DNA from: Kudoa neothunni
Taxonomy: Eukaryota > Cnidaria
NCBI GenBank assembly: GCA_964304625.1
Contig: OZ199838.1
Span: 6,200,001 to 6,264,000 of the forward strand
DNA: 64,000 nucleotides
Direction: 5' to 3'
In this document: piece by piece, positions 1 through 12,077 of the stretch
Layout: every line of letters begins with the position of its first letter
Position numbering within the stretch: the first letter of the stretch is position 1
The notes under the pieces: model-generated
The model's database searches: none
What the model was told of the DNA's origin: nothing
Seen by the model: only the letters and a program-made list of their open reading frames with translations
Translations under genes and position numbers: made by a program

Positions 1-1535
1 GAAAACGCCGATCATAGTATCAACTAAGCACTAATTTTTATGCGTTTACATAATTGATTGTGTTCATCTAGAAATTGATTTATCTAATCTGTCGGTCACT
101 CAAACCAAGCGTTTAGAAATGAACGTGCAGGTAATTTGTATTGAGTAAGATATATTGTGATTCGTCTTTTTTGTAGATAAAATGTCTTGAACTTGAGAGT
201 AAATTGGAAAGAGAAAGAGCAAAACTCTTATACATACGCTCAAAAAACTTCCATTCGGCAAAGTCATCTGTTGAAAAGAGTTCTTAAATTTTATATGCTC
301 TGCAATCTCAAGTCATAATCAAGAATTTTTTTGATACAAAAATGGATTTTGCGTTAAATTCGTAACTTTTTTTAATTCCAAGATTTTTGTGTGATTTTTT
401 ACTGACTGTTTTCCTGTTGCATCTTTTATTTAATCCATTTCCGCATAATATATTTATATATTTTTATTAGTTGGTTTTATTTGGTTAAGAAATAAATAAT
501 CTATGTATATTAATCATAATATTCTTTGGATTGTATCTTAAACTCGTATTGCCAAGTATCGACTGCGTCCCATATAATCTACTAAGCTTTTTGCGAAATC
601 TGAAAATTCTACAATCACATATTTGTGTTTAAAATTATTATGTTGTAAAATTTGATTTTATAAGTAATAAAACGGCTAAATTACAGTATACGTGTAATCT
701 TCGTCGATTGTCGCGAGTATTCAGAAAAGTTTGTATTATAAGTATTTTTTGCAAAAATATTCACACTCGGAGGTAATGAAACCATTTCAACGTTTGATTC
801 TGGTTATTCCCGATTTTACCTTGAGTATATTGTAAAAAGTTTCCAAAATATGGGATTTTTGCATTATTTTTATACATGTGTGTATGTTGAGAATATGTAC
901 GTGAAAGTTAGGAAGGATGTAAACGACAAGAACCTATTCAAGTGCATTGTTTGCAAGAAAAGATGTTTCATTTAAAATAGGGTAATATATTGAAATGTCG
1001 TGACTTTCTTTGAGTGTAATTTTTATTGCGATTGAGGTCATCATCTAAATATGGCCTATGAAGCTTTGCATCAGCATTTGGATATATATCAACACGCTCA
1101 ACTATAATAAAATTAAAGACCATTGTTGGAAACATAATGACTTTAAAATTAGATGGAGAATCCAGTGAAATTGGGGAAAAAAGAATAATCGTCCAAATCA
1201 AAGAAACAATCTTCTCAAAAAGAAAATGCGGTGTAGGAAAGCTTTTAAAGGGTCAGTAATATTATATAATATGTGAAATCGATGAAGAAGGAGACGTTTC
1301 TTAAATATTGAAAATATTTGACACAAATAAGTTCTCGAAAATATTATTTTAGATAATGTCAAGTTGGGTTCGGTCATACGGACGGACGATTGGCGTGGTT
1401 ACAACGATATAAAACATTTGAGATTAATCCATGGAACTTTTATCCATTAAATATGATTAGTTTCTCTCGTAATAAGTCATACAATTCGTATAGAGTATAC
1501 TTAAGTGACATTCAAGCGAAAATATCAGAATCACA
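1..1535. other. AT-rich stretch, no assignable gene
   Basis: I see no recognisable gene. A plus-strand frame stays open from about 1061 to the TAA at about 1258 and contains a Met at 1138, but it matches no family I know. The opposite-strand frame at 968-1201 is no better supported. The right edge is the insertion site of the piggyBac element. Confidence 0.4.
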
Positions 1536-4283
1536 TTAACCCTTCCTGTCCGACGTGGGGTATATTGGATACCCCAATATGATACTTTTCTTATAATTCT
1601 TGACCCATTGATATGGATGTCACGAAATTTCTTTAATGTTTGTATAATGTATTAAAGTTTAAGAAGGATGAAAATTAAATTGAATATAGTGCAGTATTAT
1701 TGTAAGAATGAGGATTTTAAAATAATCACTTTATAATATATCTGATTTTACCACCAAATCAATATCAGAATTTTTTTAATTGTTTATACATGAGTTTTTA
1801 TGGTTAAAATATCAATTATTTTTCTTTTAATAATAATAAAGAAGTGTTACGGTTTTTACGCGCCGATTGAAGATTAACGGAAGGAAATTAATCCATTCAG
1901 AGTTTTCGGGAAGGCACAGCTTGTTTCACTAAGTTTAATTTTTATTGATACTTAAGTATATTATTTTTTATTTATTTTTACTTATGTACATCTTTATTTA
2001 AAATGATTTTAGAAATATGTTCGACGACACCGAAAAATTAATTGAGGATTCTTCTTCCAGTTAAGATGATTGTTCTCAGTTTATTGTATCCGAGTCAGAA
2101 GACTCTTTCGACGAAAATTTTTGTGAACAAGATAGTAATTATAGCGATGAAGAAGAGTTATTGGGTGATTTGAAATATTTACCGATGAGTGAAAATTCAA
2201 AATCTGTGCTTACCTCTCGATCTGGTTTCGAATGGTGTACGAAACCTCCTACTAAAATGAAGACTCGTCTTCATAACTTTGTTTCGTCACCTTCTTGAAT
2301 TATTAATGAGGCAAAAAATGTTAACAAATTGTTGAAGCTTTTGAGCTCTTTATATCGAATGATATTGTCGACATTATAGCCGAATATACAAATATATACT
2401 GTGATTGTATGGACAAAACCAAAGAAAGGATAACTATTGAAAAACTCAAATCTTTTATGGGTGTTTTAATTGCATCTGGTCGCTCAAATGGTCGCTCGCT
2501 TGCTCTGAGGAATGTATGGGATTCCAACCCATTATTTAAACAATTCTATTTTTCCACAGCCTTATCAAGGGGCATATTCACTCTCATCTACCAAACAATG
2601 AGATTCGATGATAAATCAACCAGATCTGAACGTTTCCGGAAATCAGAAGATAAACTTGAGCCATTGCGTGAAATTTTTCAGCTATTAAAGAATAATTGCT
2701 TGAAATATTACTCGCCAGGTCCATATATAACGGTAGATCAACGCCTGGTTCGTTTCAAAGGAAGATGTCCCTTCAGAGTTTTCATGAAGAGCAAACTAGG
2801 CCGTTACGGACTAAAACTTTGGGCGGCCGCTGATGTTGAAACTAGCTACCTGTTGAACATCCAGCCGTACACTGGTAAAGTAGACGGTAGCAGAGAAATT
2901 AACCAAGGAGAACGTGTTGTCACAGATCTCGTCAAACCTTTTTTCGGAACCGGTAGAGGAGTTACCGTGGATAATTTCTTTACTTCGATTCCGCTTGCAC
3001 AGAAACTTTTACGAAACAGTGTAACTGTGACAGGAACGATTCGTTTCGACAAACCTGAAATTCCTAACGAATTTATGAGATCTCCAAGACGTGAAGTTTT
3101 TTCCACCTTATTTGGGTTTAATGGTGATCTCACCCTAGTTTCCTACGTCCCAAAAAAGAATTACGTGGTGAATTTGTTGTCGAGTGAACACAACGATATT
3201 TCATTAAAAAAATGAGGAGCGGAATCGGCTCAAATTATCTTACATTACAATGCTCCAAGCCTACGCGTCGGTGGCCCCTTAAAATTTTCATGGGTATGAT
3301 TGACATCGCAGCGTTTAATCCGTGTATAATCTGGACAAAAAATCCTGAATGGCGAAAAAAACAACAGGAGCAAGCGGAAACATTTTTCCCGCCGACTATC
3401 AATTGAATTGGCTGAGGCCAACGTTTTTAAACGTCAAGCAATGTCCAATAACTATTGGACAAACTTAAAATACGGCTTCGAACTATTTCAAAATCAAACG
3501 AATAATGGTGATACATTTATTGAACGGTTAAGTTTTAAAAATCAATCTACGAGAAATAGATGCTATTTTTGCCCACGTAATAAGAAAAAAAATCGAATAT
3601 TCGCTGCTACAGCTGCAATAAATTTCTTTGTTGGAATCATGGAAAACAAAAAAATGTAGCATACTGTTCAGATTGCTTTGAATAAATTAATTCCATGTTG
3701 TTACTCAATAAACTCATATTCTTAGTGTTTATGCAAAACCATTACTATGTGATTTTAAACGTTTCAATTATTTATATTGTAAAAATAAAATAGGATCATA
3801 CTTTATCTAACTATCATTCATTATTTTATAACTTATTAAACTAAAATCTTAATTACCAAGAATGTTAAAAAATCACCACGCACTTCAAAAATACACCGGT
3901 TATTTCAGAGAAAACCCAGAATGTAATAAATGGAGGGTAACACCGCAGGCCAATATCTCAATAGATAGTGTGAGCACCAGCTTCTTTCATCTTATTTTTT
4001 AATTTTAGTGGTCTATTTATTGCTTATGTTTAAATTTTTTAACATCATGGCATATTATTTTTTTATATTAGTATCGCATGATAATTTTTATAAAACCTTA
4101 TAGCGTCTAATTAATTTCTAGTAATAAGTTAAGAATATCATTATTAAATTCTTTAAATTGCTCGCCTTCTAATATTGCATTAAGGGAAATTTTGCATAAG
4201 TTTATGGTCTTATTTTGTTGGGGTACAGGACGTACCCCATCGGAACGGGAGGATTTTTTTTCGCGCCGTACAGGAAGGGTTAA
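1536..4283 (+). mobile_element. piggyBac-like DNA transposon E1, decayed
   Basis: The element is flanked by TTAA at 1536-1539 and 4280-4283, the four-base target of piggyBac transposons. The tips are inverted repeats: CCCTTCCTGTCCGACG on the left against CCCTTCCTGTACGGCG on the right (14 of 16 match). Just inside each tip is a palindrome, GGGGTATATTGGATACCCC at 1557-1575 and GGGGTACAGGACGTACCCC at 4220-4238. The only coding content is a broken transposase on the plus strand. Perfect TTAA duplication and well kept tips with a damaged transposase suggest an element of middling age that can no longer move itself. Confidence 0.92.
2017..3685 (+). pseudogene. piggyBac transposase, broken (E1)
   Basis: This is a DDD-type piggyBac transposase remnant. 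The best segment (2409-3215) carries the first two catalytic aspartates in YITVDQRLVRFKGRCPF and VTVDNFFTS. It starts at ATG 2017 with an acidic N-terminal region, but a TAA at 2062 and a TGA at 2296 interrupt it, and the frame changes near 2340. Around 3215-3265 a stretch that should hold the third catalytic Asp (the GGVD region) is missing; the sequence resumes at TRRWPLKIFMGMIDIA. The frame shifts again near 3400. The C-terminal cysteine finger (RCYFCP, then CNKFLC and YCSDCFE) is present but also out of frame, ending at TAA 3683. At least five breaks, so inactive. Confidence 0.88.
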
Positions 4284-4420
4284 TTATTTGAACTAAAATT
4301 ACCGTTAAGTTGAATATATTTGTTTATATGGAGAATGGAAACATTTAAAATTTAAATTTAACAAATTCACAAAAAGTGAACAAAATTCATTACTGACTGT
4401 ATATTGGTTGGCTATTTTAT
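4284..4420. repeat. Dispersed repeat flanking E1, second copy near 57.0 kb
   Basis: The DNA directly right of the E1 insertion (ATTATTTGAACTAAAATTAC, then GTTAAGTTGAATATATTTG) resembles 57013-57130 (AATTATTTGAACCAACATTA, then AGTAAAGTTGAATATATTCG) over about 100 bp. E1 seems to have landed inside a member of a dispersed family. Confidence 0.55.
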
Positions 4421-4945
4421 AGGAAATAATCAATGTGAAATATTCACAATCCGATTCAAGGATGAAAAGATGGGAATTTCGGGTTAATGTGTAATAAATA
4501 TAATTGTTTCTATTTATGAAAAAGTCGATTGCAATATTTCGAATAGAGTGAGAAATTTTTTTAAAGCAACTTCTGAAAAAAATTTACTAATATTTATAGA
4601 AAATTTAATATTTTCAGAAATAAAGAAATACTTTATCTTACCAGGAAATAAGTTAACTTCATTGTAACATTTAGAATTTTTCCAAAACTTTAATTATAGA
4701 GATTTATACGTTTAGAAAATTCATTGGTTTAAAAATATAATATACAAAAAAATTTATTATACTAGATATGAATTAATTAACTCTTTTTTTTAATTGAAAT
4801 TTAAAACTATTATAAAAATGTTAACGTTGTGTGTGCACATGCGCAAATAGGTGTTGTTTAAATTCCCAGGTGTTTACCACTTGCACTCTCAGTCATTTCC
4901 ACTAATTCGGCACATAATTTCGTTAAATTTATCAAATTCATAATA

Positions 4946-5367
4946 ATGAAAGATTTGCGACATATTGGTGTCCCTGAATTAATAATAAGAATGCAATCTG
5001 CTGGATGTCGCAATAGAAGAGTTCATCCTATTGTGTTAATGAAAACATTAGACAGTCATAATGATAGACCCATCGAGCAGGTATCCGTATGTCTACCACA
5101 ACAATTAATTCACTAATAATATAATAGCTCGGAATGTATGATCCAGTGCGAAATCGTTATGGTGAACGAGTGGTATCATTCAACATGGATCGTATTCGAT
5201 ATTGGTTGAGTAACGGAGCTTTGCCGTCAAAGAATGTAGCAGCATTATTTGGTCTTGCAGGAATTACAGCTGTTACTGATGAAACACAAATTAAGGCCAT
5301 AAGAAATACTCGAAAACTAATTGAAAATGATAGTAACGATGAGATCGGAGATGATTCTGTTAGTTGA
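4946..5367 (+). CDS. MRPS16: Mitochondrial ribosomal protein S16 (bS16m)
   Basis: Small-subunit mitochondrial ribosomal protein of the bacterial S16 family, acting in the mitoribosome. Two exons, 4946-5080 and 5128-5367, are joined across a 47-bp GT-AG intron in phase 0, giving 124 aa. The joined protein shows the family core: IRMQSAGCRNRRVHPIV, the LGMYDP turn, then GERVVSFNMDRIRYWLSNGA and KNVAALFGLAGI. The strand order and the G-A-P-S-K-N-V-A-A-L-F-G-L-A-G ending are typical of S16. After the core there is a short acidic tail. No separate targeting presequence is obvious, as is usual for this small protein. Clathrin light chain starts 198 bp downstream on the same strand. Intact, no sign of decay. 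Confidence 0.9.
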
Positions 5368-5493
5368 GTGGACACAAAAAATTTTTAGTTTTTATTGGAG
5401 TTTTTTGGTGTTAGAGCGTTATAATTTTGTTTTGGAAATGTTGGTAATCTCATGCGCACACACACATTAGGGGAATTGCCTTTGAGATCGGCT

Positions 5494-5500
5494 TATAAAT
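5494..5500 (+). promoter_or_regulatory. Possible TATA box of the clathrin light chain gene
   Basis: TATAAAT lies 66 bp upstream of the clathrin light chain ATG, in the 198-bp spacer after MRPS16. The position is right for a core promoter with a short leader, but in AT-rich DNA such a motif is only weak evidence. Confidence 0.35.
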
Positions 5501-5565
5501 ACACCGACTGTAATCGGCAGCAGTTTTTGAAGGCAAACAAACACTAGCATTTCTATTTAACTATC

Positions 5566-6323
5566 ATGGGTGATGATATTCTGTCTAAACATGATGCAGA
5601 TCTTCATTCGTTAGGGCTTGACATTCCATCGGTAGATAGGCGATTTTTTGATGTGTTCGAGTGAGCTTTTCGATTAGCCAACCAACTCTGCAACTAAATC
5701 ATTAGAAGAATTAGATTTAGATGTAGTTTCTGCACGTTCAGGTAGTTTATTTTAACTAGGACTTACTGTTTGACAATGATTATAGGTTCGTTCTCCTCAG
5801 ATGACCAACTTGGGACATCTTACCAATCAACAACAGTTGCCGGTGAATATTTTGTAGTATATACGATTTGGTTCGATTAGTATTTGATTGGAGAATTTAT
5901 TTTTAGACAACAACTGAACCAGAATCCGTCAGGTACATTTCAACTGATAGATAACTCTTATAGTTTATCGACCCTTCTATGTGTAGGTTATGGAAACAGG
6001 AGACAAAAGAACGAATTGAAAAACAACAAGTGGAATCAGATGAAAAAATCAAACTTATCAAGGAAAAAGCATTGAAAGATATTGAAGAATTTAAAAAAGC
6101 ACGCCTAACCCGCATCAACAACACATTTGAAGAGATAAAAACCCACAAAAATACAGACAAAGACGGTGTGGATATGATCAATAGTAAAATATGGTCCAAT
6201 GTTGTAACCTCATCCAAACTCCATACAAGACCACCTTATTGTCTTAAAGATATCACTAGAATGAGAAAAGTCCTTGTTTCCCTCAAGGAGCAACAAGATA
6301 ATGCCACGCCTGAATCAGTCTAG
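5566..6323 (+). CDS. CLTA: Clathrin light chain
   Basis: Regulatory light chain that binds the clathrin heavy-chain hub on coated pits and vesicles. Five exons fit in phase: 5566-5631, 5678-5741, 5786-5853, 5907-5932 and 5987-6323, giving 186 aa. The diagnostic signature is split by an intron: TTEPESVR joins LWKQETKERIEKQ, equivalent to the EPE-x-x-R-x-W motif before the heavy-chain-binding coiled coil. A charged helix (KIKLIKEKALKDIEEFKKAR) follows. The C-terminus has the usual pattern W-x2-V-x-C-region and KDITRMRKVLVSLKEQQ, matching the D-x-S-R-M-R-x-V-L-I-S-L-K family ending. The N-terminal half is acidic and Ser-rich, as expected, though the classic EED motif is not obvious. The protein is somewhat shorter than vertebrate light chains. 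The symbol refers to the family; vertebrates have two paralogues. Confidence 0.88.
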
Positions 6324-7540
6324 TTATTTGATGTGAAGGTTGATTTTTTTTCACCTGCTACAGCTTTTTATTGTCAAACTGAAGCCTATTTATCATATTT
6401 TGGCCATTTTTATGAGATTCGTTTTTATGCGCCTTACCTTGTCATATTATTTTATTGGGTTATGTTTTTTTGAGTTTTTAGGCTGTTAATTGACTTCGTT
6501 TCAATATTTGGAATATATTTATTCGAATTTTTTATGATTACTTAGTTGATTTAGTGATTTATTACAGTTGTATAATAGTATTATATAGTGAATAATCTCT
6601 AAATTTGTTTTCCAAGATTAAATTTTTATTCTCTTTATGTAAAATAATAATTCATTTAATTAATAGCTTGGAGGATTTTTACTTTCTGTATCATAGTTTG
6701 AGGTATTCTTTGTTTACAAAACTGATAAACAAACATATGGCATGCGTAAAAAATATTTTGATATAACCCAAAGTTTTCATTACCTAATCATCGAAACAAT
6801 AAACAGTGCAACCTCGGAACTCGACCAAAAATTTGGAGTCAGAAACACTTTTGAGTTCGAACGCATAAAAAGGGTATTTAGAAAAAATCCGATTGGATCA
6901 AAAAACAGAGAAGAAAACAAAATCTAGAGGAAGGTTCACGCAATCAAATTTTGCGAACGTCATCGAAAGAAAACCCTTTATAATCTATCGTATGACGACC
7001 AACAAATAATTATCCTGTGTAACATGGGGGTCATAAGGGTTGTAATCTACCAATCATATGCGCGATCGAGAGCAGAGCGGCATGGCACCACCGCTTTCTA
7101 GTGTTAATAACGCAGGTTCGAATCCCAATCTGGAGTTTGTGCTGCATTGTATATCTCATTTTTATTATTATACTTAATATATATTTGTTATGTTTATAAA
7201 AATAAGGCATGCTTGTTTTTTATTAAATAAGAATAAAAATAGTCATTTATTGGATGAACGGTACGGATTAAATTAATTTTCATTGTTTTACGTGGGAAAA
7301 TTGATTCGGAGTCTGAATACACTTCTAGAACGGATTATGATCGAAGTACGAAGTTGTACTGTATTCTTCTAGTTATGATTTTGTGTATAAAAATGATATA
7401 TATTAGTTTTTGTAAAATTAATCTTCCGTGTGTAATTAATTGAAGTTAATTATTTCTAATCTACACCAACTACATTCTTAGCTGTCAGAAATATTAATGT
7501 ATAGAATACATTAAAAAATACAAATTATACACCACTTATA
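6324..7540. other. Spacer with weak ORF and tRNA-like B box
   Basis: An open frame at 6742-6927 (61 aa, KKYFDITQSFHYLIIETINS at the start) loosely recalls hAT transposases but cannot be placed. At 7115-7125 the string GGTTCGAATCC matches a tRNA B box, but the bases around it do not pair into a T arm and no cloverleaf forms, so at most this is a decayed tRNA or tRNA-derived repeat. Nothing else seen. Confidence 0.3.
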
Positions 7541-8227
7541 ACAGTGTTTCCTAACGAAATTTTCGACGCCCCATCGGTGGGGCATGGAAATCTTTGAGCG
7601 TTTAATGAACAGCTTTTATAGGAGGCGGAAAATCCTGGGCATTGAGGTGGCGTGGATAACGGTGAGATAATTGGGCAGTATGGCTCATTTTGAAATCAAT
7701 ACTTCGATTTTTGATCTTATTTATTTTTAAGCGAATGTTAACATTTAAAACAATATAAAAGCACTGATCAATTTATATAAAAAATATAAAAACGTTTATC
7801 ATGGCTTTTGCTCAATAGAATCGGAATGGTTATAATTCAAATGTTGTCACATTTATAACTGTGATCCCCTCTTTTTTTGACTTATTCAAAAATAATATTG
7901 ATTAATTTTCAATATTAATAATTTTATTTCGATTTATAAGCACCGAATATAGAAAAGTTTTGCCTGATGGGGGTTGGATTACCAAAAGTTTCCTTAACAC
8001 GGTTTTTGACTGAATGAAGAAGTAAAAATGTCAATTTTTAAAGTCCATCTATGAATTAAATTAGATCTGATCGAATGTATTTTAATTCTAACGAAAAAGA
8101 AATGTATATTTATCATGTTCCAATTTTAATGACATGAAGCTTGATTCAAAATTATAATCAGTTTAAGTTAAAAAATCAATACATTTGAAAAAGTAAGGCG
8201 CAATAGAAAAAAGGTTGGGATACATTG
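7541..8227. mobile_element. hAT-type non-autonomous element (MITE)
   Basis: The left tip CAGTGTTTCCTAAC and the reverse of the right tip CAATGTATCCCAACC match the CAGTGTTTC-type ends of hAT transposons. The flanking 8 bp are ACTTATAA on the left and ACATACAA on the right (6 of 8 identical), as expected for an old 8-bp target duplication. No transposase is coded in the 687 bp. Inside the left tip is a palindrome, GCCCCATCGGTGGGGC. Confidence 0.65.
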
Positions 8228-9589
8228 ACATACAACATTAATGACAAACATGAGGGTTAAGGAATGACTTAGAGCATGCGCAGATATCAATAATAAATTG
8301 GGGGTCTGGAGAGAATAAAATCTGAAATTTTATGATATAGAATTATACCCACGAAGATAATAAGTTATCGTTTCTCAAATAATTAAATTTAAATACACTT
8401 GCGAGCGAAACATTCACTTTCATTCTTGAAGGGTACAGGACTTAATTTGGGGTAGAAAAATCAAATTATTCCAGAGTTATACAAAGAACTTTGGGCGACT
8501 AAAATATTCGACTTACTTAGAAAATGTCTCTAAAACTTTGAGCAGAATTCTTTATCTGTGAAACTTGAAGATTTTAATCTGGTAGACCTTGAGTTAATCT
8601 ATATAATTTTGTCAATGAATAAGAAAAATTATAAATAAAGTAGAATGAATAATTTAAATCATTAAATCAACAAGGTAATCATACATCACTCCATGTTCAA
8701 TTTATGGTTGACAAAAAGTTATTAGTTTTCGAATAAAAATCATCATGCTGGTCGTTTTTAACAGATATTATTAAATATAATTCATTTCAACAAATATATA
8801 CGACCAAAAAATGTTTTGCGAGCTTAAATCAGAATACAATTAAAGGAAGGATTATTTTATATAAATAAAGTATAAAAATCGGCAATTTTTGAACGATTTT
8901 AAAATTTTAGTATAAAACGAAATGTAATTTTTTATTAAGTTTGAATAAATCTATAGTTGTTAAATTGCGTTTCTAAATGGTTAGGATTTTATATTTGAAC
9001 AACATTACTAATTATAGGCAATTTAGAAAATATATTTTTTCCAAAATAAATAAAATTTAAAGATAATTAAACAGTTTATTGTTAAAAAGATGTAAAAATA
9101 TCTTTTTAATGAATAGTTAGCCCATTTTGAACGATTAAATTGAATTCTTAAGCATTGAGGGATAATGAAAAGTGGAAATTAATTTTAACACTCATTAAAT
9201 ATTGTGCAGATTACGAAAAACGCCAAATATGCCAATATCAGCAATGTATTTTTTACTTTAAAAAGTTGTAATATTATCCGAAAGCGTTATCTATGAGTTT
9301 TTTTCTGACCCTCCTTAAGTTAAAGGAACCAAACTTTGATAAAGGTTCAATAAGTTAATGTACCAATCATACTATTGATATTATTTTCAATTATTATAAT
9401 TTTTCATAATATATATAAGATACGAGAAGTAATTAATTTTGAATCTTCGTTAAAACATACATTGTTACTATAAATTATAGTTTAATGATTATAAAAATCC
9501 TTAATTAATCGAATTAGAAATACAGTTGTGCGGGGATACTACGCACCTTTCTAGGACAAAGACTCGAGTGCGTAAAAACCCTGCACTAC
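8228..9589. other. AT-rich spacer
   Basis: No gene recognised. It contains at about 9270-9291 a 22-nt string, TAATATTATCCGAAAG followed by CGTTAT, that is identical to part of an ABCA exon at about 34164-34185. Confidence 0.35.
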
Positions 9590-10039
9590 TTAACCCATTC
9601 AGGTTCCAATTTTGTATTTTTGTAAGATTACAATGTTAAGTAAAACTAACAATATTATTATTGATTTTAAAAAAACTATTTTAAAATTTCATCTCCTTAC
9701 AAAGATACGTAGGTTTTTGCAATGTTGCGAAAACGCAACGAAAAACTTGTGATATATAAATTTGCGTGTCGCGTGACAAATGAAATTAACAAAAACATTG
9801 AATTTTAAACAACAATTTAGTAATACCTATGTGACATATTATCGCAAAATTTATATTTTTTTGTTTTCTATATTTTTTAATGATATGGGTTGTAGTACGT
9901 TTGAGTGTCACTCGGTCTTCTTAGCCCAGATTAGCGATAAAAAATTATTTTTAGTTCATATTTCAACAATATATCCTTACTAGTAACAAAACCCCTAACT
10001 AATCCCTTATTTTTCCATGTGAGATTAAATTTTACACCT

Positions 10040-10200
10040 TTAACCCATTTAACTTACAATTTTGTAGTTTTTACATATCTGGTATTAGACTTAATAACGA
10101 TTATAATAATCATCTAAAAAAATAATCGAAAAAAAATAAATTATAAAAGAGTATATTCGAGAAGTATTTAGATTCCAAAAATGCAATGAAAAACTTTCCT
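10040..10200. repeat. Duplicate copy of the E2 left end
   Basis: TTAACCCATTTAACTTACAA then TTTTGTAGTTTTT matches the true left tip at 9590 (TTAACCCATTCAGGTTCCAA then TTTTGTATTTTTG). The spacing to a decayed palindrome copy (CCAAAAATGCAATGAAAAAC near 10174) mirrors that in the outer copy. It is either a tandem duplication of about 450 bp or an older related insertion. Confidence 0.65.
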
Positions 10201-10293
10201 TGTATGGGAATAAGATTACAACGCACATAAATAATATTTGTCAAATACATGAGGAAAAAAAGTTATCTACAAGAAAATTATAATTTTAATCAT

Positions 10294-12009
10294 TTACTTG
10301 TGGAACAGCCCCGAGCACTTTATATGAATATGATTTCCACAACTTTTACAAATATGGACGGTAGTGTTTTTACATACCACACACCTACGTCTTATTTTGT
10401 GAGGATGAGACACCAATGTTGGTTTATTACATAGATTTGCGTTCTGCAATTTACCCAACAGAGATTTTCGGCCAATGCTGGTTTTTGCGGATGTTACCAA
10501 GTCAGTCACTATATTCCTGACATGTTTCAACAAGTCAATTTGTGTGTTATTTACAATATTATAAATCCTCCATGAATTTACTACTGCCATTGATATCATA
10601 TTCGTAAAAATGGGAAAATACCATTTTTTTCCTTTTATGTTAATTCTATAACAAGAAATTAAATTATCGGCAATATCTACTCCACCCATAAACTTATTAT
10701 ATGCACATATCATAAATGGCTGACAAATAGTAATTTCTTTTTTCTTCGACCTACAGTATCTTTTGATGCTTCGGAGAGGGTGAGCGGTGTAGCAATTACT
10801 CAATGCGATAACAGGTTTTGTATCATTCCATTGAATGCAATGAATACCTTGTTGATCATCAGAAAACATCTCAAATTCTCCCCTTGGTTTTTTTGCCATT
10901 ACTTTTTGGGGAGTAACAGGGCAATTTGATATTCTGTTTGATCTTAAGGTTCCAGTAGCCTTGATATTTCTTCCTTTGAGCTCTTGTAATAATTTATGAG
11001 AAGTAAAAAAATTATCGAAGAACATATTGAGATCTTTTTCATTTTTTACTTCATCCGCAAAAGAGATTACGACACTACCACCCAAACCATATTTTTTATC
11101 ATAATTTGCTGACTTTCCACTATACACGTCAAAACTATACATGTAACCGGAGGATGATGACATAACCCATTGCTTGAAGCCGAATCTAATTGGTTTATTT
11201 TTCATAAACATTTTAGCGGAATGCCTACCAGTATAAGGTACCATCTGCTCGTCCACAGATATATATTTTTCAAATATTCCAAATTTTTTGAAATTTTGGT
11301 TAAATTCTTGAATTAAAGGGTGTACCTTGAAAAATCTATCGGTGGTGTCAATATTTGAATTATTATTAAAATGGATGAATTTTTTTATAGATTTGAAGCG
11401 TTTGTAGGTCATTGAACTTTTAACGAGTTCAACACCAGCGTCTAGAGAAGATTCCCTATACATAGACTGGCGTGCCAATCTATGATAACCAGACAAAATC
11501 AGAATACCGATAAATGATTTCATCTCACTAATCGTAACATGAAAGTCATGGTTGTTATTCTAGCTCGCATATAAATTAGATTGTTTCACGATGCGTGTAA
11601 ATAAATTTTCATCAAATAACTCCAAAAAAGTTCCATAAGAATTTAAGTTCCCTTCAAGCATTGATGAAAAATTATCCATATTCCGATTGATTAATATAGT
11701 CTCATTCTGACATAAAAATTTTGATTTTTCTTGAGTAGAATTGACATTAGTTTTATCAGTCCATATCAAGGTATCATCATTTACGAAGGATTCAAGAGCC
11801 TCAGAAAATACTTCAATCTCTCCACACGTCTCAGAAATTAAATTGATGTCACATATGCCATTAAAATTGGATTCAAAATTATCCTCAGTATCTGTAAGAG
11901 CGTCGACTTTTTCAGGGGGTAATAACACAAAATCAATCGACTCTAGATTTTCGTTATCTTCATCCTCTTTGATTGCATCAAAAAGATTCATGTACGATTT
12001 TGGATCCAT
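10294..12009 (-). CDS. piggyBac transposase with one in-frame TAG (E2)
   Basis: DDD transposase that would cut at TTAA. From ATG at 12009 (MDPKSYMNLFDAIKEDEDNE) to the stop at 10294 the frame is continuous except for one TAG at 11560-11562, between SNLYAS and NNNHDFHV; a CAG to TAG change would explain it. An in-frame open stretch extends upstream to 12078 but lacks an ATG. Order: acidic N-terminal region with LPPEKVDALTDTEDN; catalytic Asp 1 in YISVDEQMVPYTGRH; Asp 2 in MFFDNFFTSHKLL; Asp 3 in YNKFMGGVDIADNLIS; then a C-terminal cysteine finger RRRCVVC, HICKSC, HIHIKCSG. All catalytic residues and the finger are present. About 571 aa, usual family length. Confidence 0.9.
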
Positions 12010-12041
12010 TATACAGTGATACTTAAAGCAGCGCGCACAAT

Positions 12042-12077
12042 TACCCCGTTCGGGGTTTTCGTTGCGTTTTCGCAACA
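12042..12077 (-). repeat. Inverted internal copy of the E2 right end
   Basis: Read on the minus strand, GTTGCGAAAACGCAAC followed by GAAAACCCCGAACGGGGTAA repeats the right terminus (GTTGCGAAAACGCAAC, GAAAACCCTGAATGGGTTAA) in inverted orientation. It sits 33 bp before the transposase ATG, so it could act as a transposase-binding site in the element's own promoter (inference). Confidence 0.75.

Noticed and set aside
7060-7140. tRNA gene suggested by GGTTCGAATCC
   Set aside because: Only the B box is present; the T stem does not pair and no anticodon arm or acceptor stem can be drawn.
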